The position numbers were made by a program, and so were the translations under genes. Below, one piece after another: positions 27,601-39,600 of a stretch of DNA of 64,000 bases. The DNA is from Arcuatula senhousia (lineage: Eukaryota; Mollusca; Bivalvia; Mytilida; Mytilidae). The stretch covers positions 56,704,686 through 56,768,685 of the forward strand of contig OZ020306.1 of assembly GCA_963971305.1 (NCBI GenBank), given 5' to 3'. The notes beneath the pieces are model-generated. The model was not told where the DNA came from. It was given only the letters and a program-made list of their open reading frames with translations, and made no database searches. How positions within the stretch are numbered: the stretch's first letter is position 1; every line of letters starts with the position of its first letter.

Positions 27601-30600
27601 CAAATGGGTTTGCATCATTGACAACACCAACTGATTTAAAAATAAGTAAAGGATTGAAACAAATGTTGGGATTTAGACATAAACAAATATTTGAAGCCAA
27701 TCAAACGCACATAGGAAATAAACCCATAGATTTTGCTATTCACAAGTCATTGTATCTACATTTGGAGCAAGTAAGTACTTCTCATAATTATTTTGATGGA
27801 AAGCCTAGTACTTTATTAACGGTTATTCCTGTTGAAAATAAAGAGTTCGGGGATGTTATAACAGTTAGATTTGAAAATCCGGAATATAAATGCTTGGTAA
27901 ACGATGTTATAACAGAATTTAAATTAGAAATTAGAGATGAGAATAATAATAAGATAAATAATAAATTACCTGTGGTTTGCATTTTGGAGCTTATAAAATG
28001 AGTATATTTGGTTTTAATAAAAAAAAATTTCCCGAATCAGAATTGAATGATATTAAGAATTCAATGAAAATAATAAATCTCAATAATACTATTTTATATG
28101 AAAAAGTTCAAAATATACCAGATAGAAAAATAATAAGTATTAATACAGCATATAAGGGGGATGTTGGCAAAAGTAGAAAAATTGGTTTTGGTGAAAATGG
28201 AAGTGAAGTTGAATATATAATGGCCTATCCCGGACAAATTCTAGGAATGAGTGCAAGAAATGCTGCACCAACCGCGGATTCTATATACATTACCATAAAT
28301 CTTAATGATTCATTAAAATATAAACTGAATTATGACGCAAATATTTATGGTAATTTTGAAACGTTTTACATCCCTTTAAAAGTTGAAGCTGGAAATGCAA
28401 TAAATTTTGTTATTGACGCTAAACCATTAATATCGGATGCTTTGTCAGTCCCATGGGAAAATGCATCAAGTGTAGACATTGTAATATCATTAACAATTGA
28501 ATTATTTTTATAACAAATTTTTTCCTTTAAAAATGTCGGCATACGGAAACAAATTAAATCCCTACAGAAAAACAAGAGAACCCCGCGGTGTAAAAGGTAT
28601 TCGCCAAAGTGTGGTGATAACCAATAATCCTTCAACTATTGACCAAAATCAACAGTTATTAGTGAGATTCCCAAATCTAGGCAACAATGATGTTATTGTT
28701 CCCGGAACAACCAGATTAGCATTCGAAATAGAAATCCAATCCACAGACGACAATGCAACTATATATCAGAACATAGGAAGGGCAATAGTTAAAAAAACAA
28801 CAATTCGTATAAGCGGAAATGAAATTATGTCAATTGATGATAGTGACATCTATTATTGTTATACTGATTTATGGAAATCTGCATCTGAACGTAACAATAT
28901 GGCATACCAAGGTATCGGTGAGGCAAACATGTTAAAACATAGGGTTGGTGCAGATGATAAAGGGTCAGACGTAGGTGATGAAGCAATCGCCACCGCATAT
29001 GGTTCAAGATTTTGTATCCCACTTGATTTTGAACTTTTGGAAACTCATATGCCTTTTTATCAAGCGGGTCTTGGTGATAGACTTGAATATGAACTTACAT
29101 TTAATAGTTATGGTGATGTTATCAAATCGTCGGATGCATCTGCAAGTTATAAAGTCAAAAACATTTGTTTGGAATTTGATATGGTTACTGATGCTGAATT
29201 GGCAAGACAGATAAGGCAACAAGTTGACGGTAAGATGGTTATTTTGTACGATAGAATACTGAGACATAGAAAAATAACCAAAAACAAATCCGATACATTG
29301 TGGAATATTAATTTAAATGTTCCGGCCAGAAGCATGAAAGGAATTCTAATGCTTTTTGAAGATCCTGATAGGACAAGCACTGAAACTTTTTATAATCCTA
29401 ACATAACAAAAGTAGAAATGACAATTGAAGGGGTTCCAAATCAACTTTATAGTCAAGGAATGAAAGCATATCAACAGTGGGATGAAATAAATAAATTCTT
29501 TGGTTTAAATTCAAAAAGGGATAAAGAAACAAACCTGATTGCAAAAAATCTAAATTTATCATATACAACATTGGAAAAATATTTAACGACTAATTACGCA
29601 TTGTGGCTAGATTTACGTTCAACGGATGATAACGCATTACACGGTTCGGGTAGAAGAATCGAAAACACTTCTGAAGGCGTAACCATACAAATAACCAAAA
29701 CTTCAGGAGCAGACAAATCAATAAATGTTTATCTGTTTGTTATACAAGATGCACAAATTAATTTTGAAGATGGAAGATTTAAAGAAGTTAATTATTAATT
29801 CCTTTTAAAATGGAATTACCAAAATATCCCCATTGTGCAATAATCTGCGGTCAAACAGGATGTGGAAAGACTGAATTTGTTCTTGATTTATTAGAAAAAG
29901 AATATAATAAAGTGTTTGAACATATAGTTGTACTTTGCCCAACCATTCAATGGAACAAAGCATACAAAAATCGTGAATGGATTGGTGACGTTAAAAAACC
30001 AAAAACAAAAAATCTAATCATCGTTAATCCAATAGTAAAAGAAGAAGAAAAGTTACAGGAGCTTTTGAGATTTTTTTTTAATAAATATGCCGGTCATCCA
30101 ACGTTATATATTATAGATGATTGCAGTGCAACAAAAGAACTAACAAAGAAAAAAGATATGTTGTCTGAGCTTGCATTTTCAGGAAGACACGCGGAACAAT
30201 CGGTGTGGGTCATTTCTCAGAGATACAACTCTGTCTTAAAAGATCTGAGAGAACAAACAAAATGGTTATGTATGTTTTACACAAAAGACAGGGATAGTTA
30301 CGACAATTGTTTAAGAGAAAATGACGTCATCCCAACTTTGGAAGAAAGGCAAAGAATAAAGGAAGAACTTAAGAAAAAAAAGCATCGTAAATTAATATTA
30401 AGGACAGATCAACCTACCGATTATTGGTTACTTGACCAAGTAATGCTCAAGTAATGCTTAAGAAATGCTTAGGTATTGCTTGGGTAATGCTTAAGAAATT
30501 AGGCAAAAATAAGCATTAAAAAAAAGCAATGCTTCTAGAAATTCTAACAATTACAACAAACATGGCTGTCTTATCATTGGTTGGATATTTCGTATTTAAA

Positions 30601-33600
30601 TTTTTAAAATTTAGAAATTCTTTTTTTTCAACATATAAAATGAATGCTGAAGAATTTTTAGGTGATCAAATTGAGGGGGAAAACTTGGATGTTGATGGTT
30701 TCTCACAAGATAAAAAACGTGAGAGATTATCGGCTATTGTTGTCGGTGGAAAAAGTAAACAATATATTGGAAGAGAACTACAAATATCAGATATCGACAG
30801 AATGACAACGGAACAAATAAACAAACTATACTGTAAATATGAAGCAAGATTAGGGTCTAGTATGACAAAGACTTTGGGAAACTGTTTTATAAATTTGTAT
30901 GTCTTGGGTGTATCAAAATATTTTAAAGTTGTTGATCCTCCAAAACTAATACAAGATTTAGAGGAAGACCCTTTTGTTAATAACGCTTTAAATAGTGCAT
31001 GTTGTGAATTGTATTATAAATTTGGAATGTATCTTGCCCCTTTTACAGCAATGTTAACAACAGCAAAACATATAGAATTTAAAAAAGATTCAGAAAACGA
31101 AGCGCCTTTAAATAATGACATAGAAAATGATGAATGAAAATGAAAACAAAGAAGAAACTAAAATGGAAAAAAAGAAAAACCCAAAAAGGGTTGCAGCTGG
31201 TAAAAGAGGTGCAGAAGTAAGAACAAGAAATGCAGAATTAAGAAAAAAAGAATTAGAAAAAATGAAAATAGAAAATTTAAAAATCAAACAAATAACAAAA
31301 GATTCAGAAACAGATGAACCAAAAGAAATTTGTCTTCCTCCTTGTCCAGAACATTCAATAAATTTATTAAATTATGGATTTGTACTTTTTCCAATAGGTA
31401 TTGTTGGATTGGGGTGGTATATTCATAATAAAAATAAAAAACCAGAAAAAACCATGGAGTGTAAAAAGGAATCAAAAAAAGAAAAAAAAGAAATTGACCC
31501 TTTTGAATTTAACTAAATTTATTATATTAAAATGGCAGCATCAAAAGACGGAAAAGAAATTGTAAATATGTTATATCATGCGGGAGTGGAAACGTTATTA
31601 ACAATTGGATATGCGGAATTAGGTAGAAAGGTATTAAAAAGATCGGCACCAAAAGTGGATTTCAATATGCATGATGTTGCAATGTTAACCGTTGATATAC
31701 TACTCGCAATGGCAACTAAAGATATGTTGGTTAAACAAGGTATCATACCCGCTGATATAATGAAGTGAGCGAACCTCTTTAAAACAATGATTATAAAATG
31801 GCAAGCGCTTTAGCAATGATGCTTGGTGGGGCAATAACAAACGCTTTTGCATTTTCGGGGAGTAATTATTTATTTTCGCATATGGGTAGTAATGCAAACG
31901 AAGAGAAAATCAGACATGATAAAGCTATAGAAAAATTGGAAAAAGCACAAGCGGAATGGAATAAAAAAAGAATACAAAGATTAGATTTTATTAATGAACA
32001 ATTACAAAAGGAACATCACGCGGTTCAGACTTTTGAAGATGTTGACCAGGCAATGAAACTATACTATCGTGTCACAAATAAACAATTATCTCAGTTACCA
32101 GACAAACCTACATTAAATGATTTTTATACTCCATCGGATGACCAGAAAAATAGAGAGATTGCATTTGTTGTTGGTGGTATGGCATTAACTGGATTTGTTG
32201 CATGGAAGTTAGGATAAAAATCCAAAAGGACGAGTGTCAATTCCATTATCTAAAATATATCTTTTGTCGTCGAACGGAGACATACTTATTTTATTTACTT
32301 CATTAACATACATTTTGTGTTTGCTAGAGTTTAGTGTACACATTTTATTCATTTTAGTCTTGTTGTTAAATAGACAATCTTTATAATCGTCAAATTTAAT
32401 ATCTTTAGTTATTGTAGTTTTTCCAATTCCTTTTAATTTTTTTTCTTCACTTAAATCCGTTAATGTATAAGAATATGCTTTACTTTTTAAGAAAACTATT
32501 TCATTCATAATTTTCCCGTTTAGTTCATCTTTAAATTTACCAATTACCTTTTTATTTTTTTCTGAATATAAGGAGTGATCCTTTGGATATCCGGACGTAT
32601 CTAATTCGTCTAATATGTTTTTCATATCCTTGTAAACATCTTCGGTTTTAATATTCAAAAACATACTATCGGTATCAGATGCAACCACTTCATTCTCTTT
32701 CCATAATTTATTAACAATATTATAATAAAACTCGTACATTAATTGTTTTGAGTAATCCAATATAGTTTGTCCCAAATAAATAGGTTTATTAAATTTAATA
32801 GAGGTGACGTTGTTTTCAATTGCAACAAAGTTATCATTAAATATAATTGAGTCTTTAAAATTTGGTTTTTTTATATATTTTTTAACTTCTTCCCTTTCCG
32901 TCAATAATTTAATTTCGCTTCTTCCTCTGATGTTTTCCAGCGTTTTACCGTAGAAACTGTTGTTCATCAATTTCCAAAGATCTTTTTCAAAATCTGATTT
33001 TGCTTTGGTTCTTTGTTCTGTATTGAAACTTATGTATTTTGCTAACCAGTCTGATTCTTTAAACGAAATTGTTCTGTGAACTTTTATTACCTTCATCCCA
33101 AGTTTAATGTATTTTTTCAAAATGCTGTCGTGAATTATATATTTTTCTTTATCTTTCAATGTTAAAAATAATTTTTCTTCATTACCCAATGGTTTATTTC
33201 CTAATAATTTTAATTGATAAGGGGATAATTCTTCCTTTTTTATTTTCATCTTTTCCGGCGCTAAAGGATATTTGTATGTTTTCTTTTTACATTTTTTTGT
33301 ATATTTCAAATCACATTCGATTATACATCCTCTTCCTTTTGGAATATTTTTATAATAATTAGGATCTTCTTCCCATTTAAAATCACCAGTTGGTAACTTT
33401 TGAGACATTGCCCAACCATATAAATTATTTGCATCAAGATATAATAAATATTTTTCTATTAAAAATTCATTTAAATTTCCTCCATTTTTTATTATTTTTA
33501 TACATTCTTCCATTTCATATTCATCCAATATTCTTTTTCCATTATCATAATTTGAAGTATATTTATTAAATGCTTTTACGTGTCTTGGTCCTAAAACTCC

Positions 33601-36600
33601 GGAAAATCCTCCTCTTATTCCTTTCTCAAACATTTGTAACATATCAACATCAATTATCAATTCCAATTTTACCCCTGTATATTTTAATCCACATTGCCAT
33701 GTCAAACCAGGAGCGGAATAACAGTAACATGGGTCAATTTCATGATTTTCCAAAAAGAATTTTCTAAATTTTTCAAATGCATCAGCCAAGATAAGAACAT
33801 CTGTTTTAAGATATAAATTATGATAATCTTTTAAAGTTTTACAATTATAATGTTTCCAAACTTTTTGCGTATGTTTATACTCTTCTTCTGTTATTGTTTT
33901 TTGGTTTAATGTTGAATAAAATTTTTCTATTGGTGGTAATTCTTTTTCTTTTAATTTCTCATATGAACTAATGTATTCATATGGATAATATCCTTTTTGT
34001 TTTAAAAGATTTGTATTCCCATCAAACTCTTTTTCTAAAATGGGAAATTTATTCATTGATTTTGCAATATCCGACAAACCTTTTAACATAAATCTATATG
34101 AATCTAGGAATCTTAATTTTTTATAATGTGATCCATAGTCAATGGCAATATAATTTTCTGAGCTTTTAGAAAGAAGTTTTACTTTATTATATTCATCTTC
34201 ATACTTCATTAATTCTTCAATTAAAAAGTGGAAATCGTAATTTGATCCATTATGAAAGAACACAGGTATTAATTTTGTTGCTTTACCTTCTTTTGTATTA
34301 CAAGATTGACACGATGCTCCTCTGTATTTACCTGAAAGATGATTATGTTCTCTGATTTTATTATTTTCTTTAAATTCATGTCCACATATGTAACATTTTG
34401 TTGCATTTTGGAATTCTTCTTCTTCATGAATATTTAATGTTGGTGTTTTCTTTTCATTAAGATACATTTTATAAGTTATTTCTTTGAATATTCCTATTAC
34501 TTTTTCCACATATTTTTCTACTGCATCATCACCAACATAAGAAAAGTATTGTGATTTAAATATTTCTGGGTAATCGGAATGAACATATATACCATAACTA
34601 TTTATTTCTTGTTTACTTATTTGTTTAATATACGATTGGTTAGGATCTGGAGTGCATGATTGAATTGGAATATCATTTGCTTCAAAATCACAATATAAAA
34701 CAAATGGTAATCTATTCTTGAAATGATGATTTTTAAATTCAAGAATGTTTTTCCCTGGTTTTGGCATAATAGTTTTACAATGTTCATTATCATAACATAT
34801 TTTTTTGTGTTTTATTAGAGTTTCTTGTCTTTGAAATCCTTGCAAACAATTTCTACATGTGAAGGATTTATGATTATGTTTATCACACATAAAACTATCT
34901 AAATTTTTAATCAAACAATAGTGAGTGTTTTCATCACTTTCAATATATAAGAGATCAATTAAGTTTTGGCTTTCCACGTTTGAAATACGAACAGGATACA
35001 AAGATTGTTTATTTGTTTGATTTTTTAAAGCAAATACATTTATACTTAGATAATTTTGTTTCTCTACTTTTGAGATATCTTTTATAGAAACAGGATATTC
35101 AATTCCTTTCATGTTAATTTCGTTTTCATATTCTTTATATTTAGTTACTCTTTGTTTATGTTCATTAGCTGGAAATAAACTTGCTAATATTGACCAAAGA
35201 AAACACTTATTATCGTTTTTATTTTGAACGTTGATAATATTACTTGATTTAAATTGGAGGGGAATATAAGACGAAGCTCTTTGATGTTCATATTTATATT
35301 GTTTTACTGTTACACTTTTAATACCATCGAAAACAAAACCAGATCCTCTTTCTTGAAATTCATCTACCCAAGCTTTAAAATCATCTATTAAATTATTGTA
35401 AAATACAGATAAATTGTTTTGCGTTAGGACAACTTCAACGGGATGGGAATAATGACTTTCTATAATATCAAATGCCATGGGAGTTGTAAATTCACTCGTT
35501 ATTATTATTTTTATTTTTAGAGGAAATTGATTAATAAGTATTTTATCTTTTAGTGATTCTATGTATTTAGTTATATCAGTTTCTTCTATATCATCAATGG
35601 TGGTTTCAGTTATAAGATCTTTAAACGATTTTTTTGGGATCATTTTTAATAGAAACAATTTTAATTAGGTATATTTTTTATTTTTTAAGTAATATTCATG
35701 TTGATAATTTGGATTTCTTAGTATAAATTCTTGATAAGATTTTTTATATTTTTCTCTATTGTTTTGATAATGTAATCTTTGTTTTGGTTTATTACATTGT
35801 TTACATGCAGATTTAACTCCCATCGGTCCACCCTTCGCTTTGTGATATTCATTTAATAACTTGTATTCATTACATTTTGTGCAGATTTTTCCTTCTGTCA
35901 TTTTTTAAAGGAAATATTTTAGTTACTTAAAAAATGTCCAAAAAAAATCTTACAAATAAATTGGCAGATGAATTACACCATAGAGTTGTAAAATCGTTTC
36001 CTAAAAGACGTGTTTATGTTCATTCAATAGACCAAACATGGGCAGTTGATTTGATTGATATGCAACCATATTCAAAACAAAATAAACACTATAAATATTT
36101 ATTAGCAGTTATAGATGTTTTTAGTAAATATGGTTGGTTAATCCCTTTGAAAAACAAAACAGGAGCAACGGTCAGCGAAGCTTTTAAAACATTATTCAAA
36201 GAAAGAAAACCAATGTATATTTGGTCGGATAAAGGATCAGAATTTTATAATCGACAAGTAAAAGAATTGTTAAAAGACAATAACATAAAGTTATATTCAA
36301 CTGAGAATGAAGAAAAATCTAGTGTGGTGGAACGCTGGATAGGAACAATGAAACAGCATATGTATAAATACTTTACTGCCAATGACACTTTAAAATATTA
36401 CGATATATTAGATAAATTGGTTAAAAATTATAATAATACGGTACATTCTTCAATTAAAATAACACCCGTTGCAGCGAGTAAATTGGAAAATGAATTAACG
36501 GTACGTCAAAATTTATATTCGGAAAAGGAAGATAAAATAACAAAACCCAAATTCAAAGTAGGTGATAGAGTAAGAATAACAAAAAAGAAAGGTAAATTCG

Positions 36601-39600
36601 AAAAGGGCTATACTACTCGTTGGACTAGAGAAATATTTGTCATTGAAAAAGTTTTAAATACAAATCCTGTTACCTATAGAATAAACGATTTAAAAGGTGA
36701 AGAAATTAAAGGAAGTTTTTACGAACAAGAGTTACAGATCACTGAGTTTTAAGTTTTTAAATTTCCCGCCAACATTGTTTTTTTTTCAGTACCTTTTTTT
36801 GTACCTCTTTTTTCAGTACCTCTTTTTTTTTCAGTACCTCTTTTTTTTCAAGTACCTCTTTTTTTTGCAGTACCTCTTTTTTTTCAGTACCTCTTTTAGT
36901 ACCTCTCAATTTTTTTTTCATCTTTCTTATCCCCCATTTTATTTTCTGTCTCCTCCCAACTTTTTTGCAGGGGGGTTATATCCATGAGGGGGGGTATACT
37001 GGGGTATGAAAAAAAAAAACAGGGATGCGCTCAACCGATGCAAGTACAAATTTTTACATTTTCTGAAATTTTCCCAGTGGGGGGTACTGGTAGCGGTTTT
37101 TAAAATTTTCAAAAACAGGGGTGGCCTAGACTATCTCAAGTACATAACTACTTCGGTCTTGTGACTGTTGTTAGCAGATACGCAACCGATTCAAATTTAG
37201 AATAAAGGCAGTCGGTTTTGTGACTGCTGTAAGCATATGCGCGACCGATTCAAATTTAAAATAAAGGCAGTCAGTCTTCTGACTGCTGTTAGCGGATGCG
37301 CGAACGATTCAAATTCAAAATAAAGGCAGTCGGTCTTGTGACTGCTGTTAGCAGATGCGCGAACGATTCAAATTCAAAATAAAGGCAGTCGGTCTTGTGA
37401 CTGCTGTTAGCAGATGCGCGACCAATTCAAATTTATAATAAAGGCAGTCGGTCTTGTGACTACTGTTATCATATGCGCGACCGATTCAAATTTAAAATAA
37501 AGGCAGTCGGTCTTGTAACTGCTGTTAGCAGATGCGCGACCGATTCAAATTCAAAATAAAGGCAGTCGGTCTTGTGACTGCTGTTAGCAGATGCGCGAAC
37601 GATTCAAATTCAAAATAAAGGCAGTCGGTCTTGTGACTGCTGTTAGCAGATGCGCGACCAATTCAAATTTATAATAAAGGCAGTCGGTCTTGTGACTGCT
37701 GTTATCATATGCGCGACCGATTCAAATTTAAAATAAAGGCAGTCGGTCTTGTAACTGCTGTTAGCAGATGCGCGACCGATTCAAATATAAAATAAAGGCA
37801 GTCATGGTTCTATGAGAGATCATAAGAGCAGTCGTGACTCTGACTGGTTTGTTCAACTGTGTGGCAGTTCGGCTGCAACAGGACAAAATTCTTTTTTTTT
37901 CATATTTCGCTTTTGAATCCTATAAACAGTCGTTCATATACAAAGTAAACAACCTGTAATTGTGACAAGATTGTGGGTGTGTGTGTGTGTGATTTTTTTT
38001 TGGGGGGGGGGGGTTAACGCTCGTCATGGCTAGGGGGGAACGGAGTAAGAGGAAGCAACCTAAATTTGGCTGATAACTGTCAAATTTAAATGCATACAGA
38101 TTGCAAAATTCCGTATTCATATAAATTGAAAAGTGATAAATAGCATGGTATCAAATCCAGCTCCTTAGACCATCTGGGCACTTAAGCTCCTGTGTCGAGT
38201 CTGTTTAAGGCACTTCATTGTGACTTGTTTTCACTAGTTATAAAATGCTGACCTATGGCTGCTTTGAAGGAGCCACTCAGTTAGATGCATGTTTACGCTC
38301 AGTAAGGTTATATGTGCACTTAATCTAATATTGTTGATCAAATAATAATTTAGTGAACAGATGCACATCTTTATATGGTCTGAATTTATAGATTAAAAGT
38401 TTGATTGATATAGACGATTTGGCACAGAATGCGTAGAATTAACGCCTACACTAAAGTTCTTCACATTGTAATTTTGGACATTTAAGCTCACCTGACCCGA
38501 AGGATTGTGCGAACTATTGTCATCATTTAGCATTTGTCCGTCTTTCGTCTTTCTCTGATTCATTTGTCTTCAAAGATCATTTGAAACAACTGAAGAGATT
38601 GCTTTTAAACTTGTACATGTAATCATGGGGATGTTTTCCACCACGTTTAAGAAATTTGTGAAAGCTGATCAACCAACATGCTAAAAATAGAACGGGGGTA
38701 AGATGATAGTTTTTGGTAATAGTTTGAACAGTGTAATAGAAAAATAAAATATGAAGCAACCCTCCTTCTTTAGCACCAAAACCACTATATAACTCTCCAC
38801 TGGGTTGAAAATGTAAGAAAACTCCTTAAAGAAGTTGTTTCTCATTATTTTACACAATTGATAATTTTTTGCACTTTTTGGACTTTATCTTGAAAACAAT
38901 AAGTGCTAGAGATAATGTTAGCATATGCGTAGTGTAAAGCCCATAGAGACCTACAAAATGACGTCAGAGTCAAAATTGTCAGATGAACAGTGTAAGAGTT
39001 TTCTTTCTTTTACTATTTGCAATTTATGCAAACTGATTTTTTTGTAATTTAGTGTATTCAATCTTTTAAATTACTTATGGACAAAGCTCATTTTTAAATG
39101 CAATTTACATTATATATTTTTCATGATAATGGTGAGTGAGTGACTCAGGCTCCTGTGAGCCTTTAGTTTGAATATTTTTGCTATTACATCTTGAGTATAA
39201 ATGAAGGTATTTTGCACAGTATTAGCACATTCAGGTACCTTATTTAATTCGAGGATGATTAATATCTTATATAGTAAAAGACCACTGCTATCAATAAGAC
39301 AAAAGTCACAAAAAGGGTCTCTCATTTACAAAATAGTATTTCATTTTCAGTCTACAAATAATATTCTGGCAGATAATGCAGTGGTAGGACCATCTTATAC
39401 AACTAATGATAAGTCCAGAAAGACGAGAAAGACAGATCATTATACCACACTCCTTCATGCCCAAACACAGCAAAGAAAAGAGGACCATTCTATTAATAGT
39501 ATAGTCCAAATAGTTAGTTTTACAAAGTTTTTTCTACACATCTGTGTTCATAATTTCTTTATATCATTATGACATAATTCTAATTGCACTTTAGCATTGG

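Larger units (their letters stand above)
20848..37152. mobile_element. Polinton/Maverick element, 16,305 bp, apparently intact
   Basis: The boundaries are exact: AGTAGTTATGTACTTG at the left, its inverse at the right, and a 6-bp duplication TCGGTC outside. It carries the diagnostic Polinton set (protein-primed PolB, retroviral-type integrase, packaging ATPase, major and minor capsid proteins) plus smaller proteins, all without stops or frameshifts. These elements are virus-like transposons that replicate their own DNA and probably can form virions. Gene order from the left is: 180-aa, 194-aa, 446-aa (+), 400-aa (-), penton-like, 172-aa, MCP, ATPase, 202-aa, 129-aa, 78-aa, 139-aa (+), PolB, 78-aa zinc protein (-), integrase (+). 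I found no adenain-type protease gene. The near-perfect terminal repeats imply recent insertion. It interrupts an integrin intron, not its exons. Confidence 0.96.

Noticed and set aside
28497..28532. Upstream in-frame ATG for the major capsid gene
   Set aside because: It overlaps the previous gene, and the ATG at 28533 directly follows the conserved TTTCCTTTAAAA box and gives a family-like N-terminus.
37153..37800. Regular 59-bp repeats resembling a CRISPR array
   Set aside because: The whole unit is conserved with no unique spacers, and the context is a eukaryotic intron. It is a satellite.
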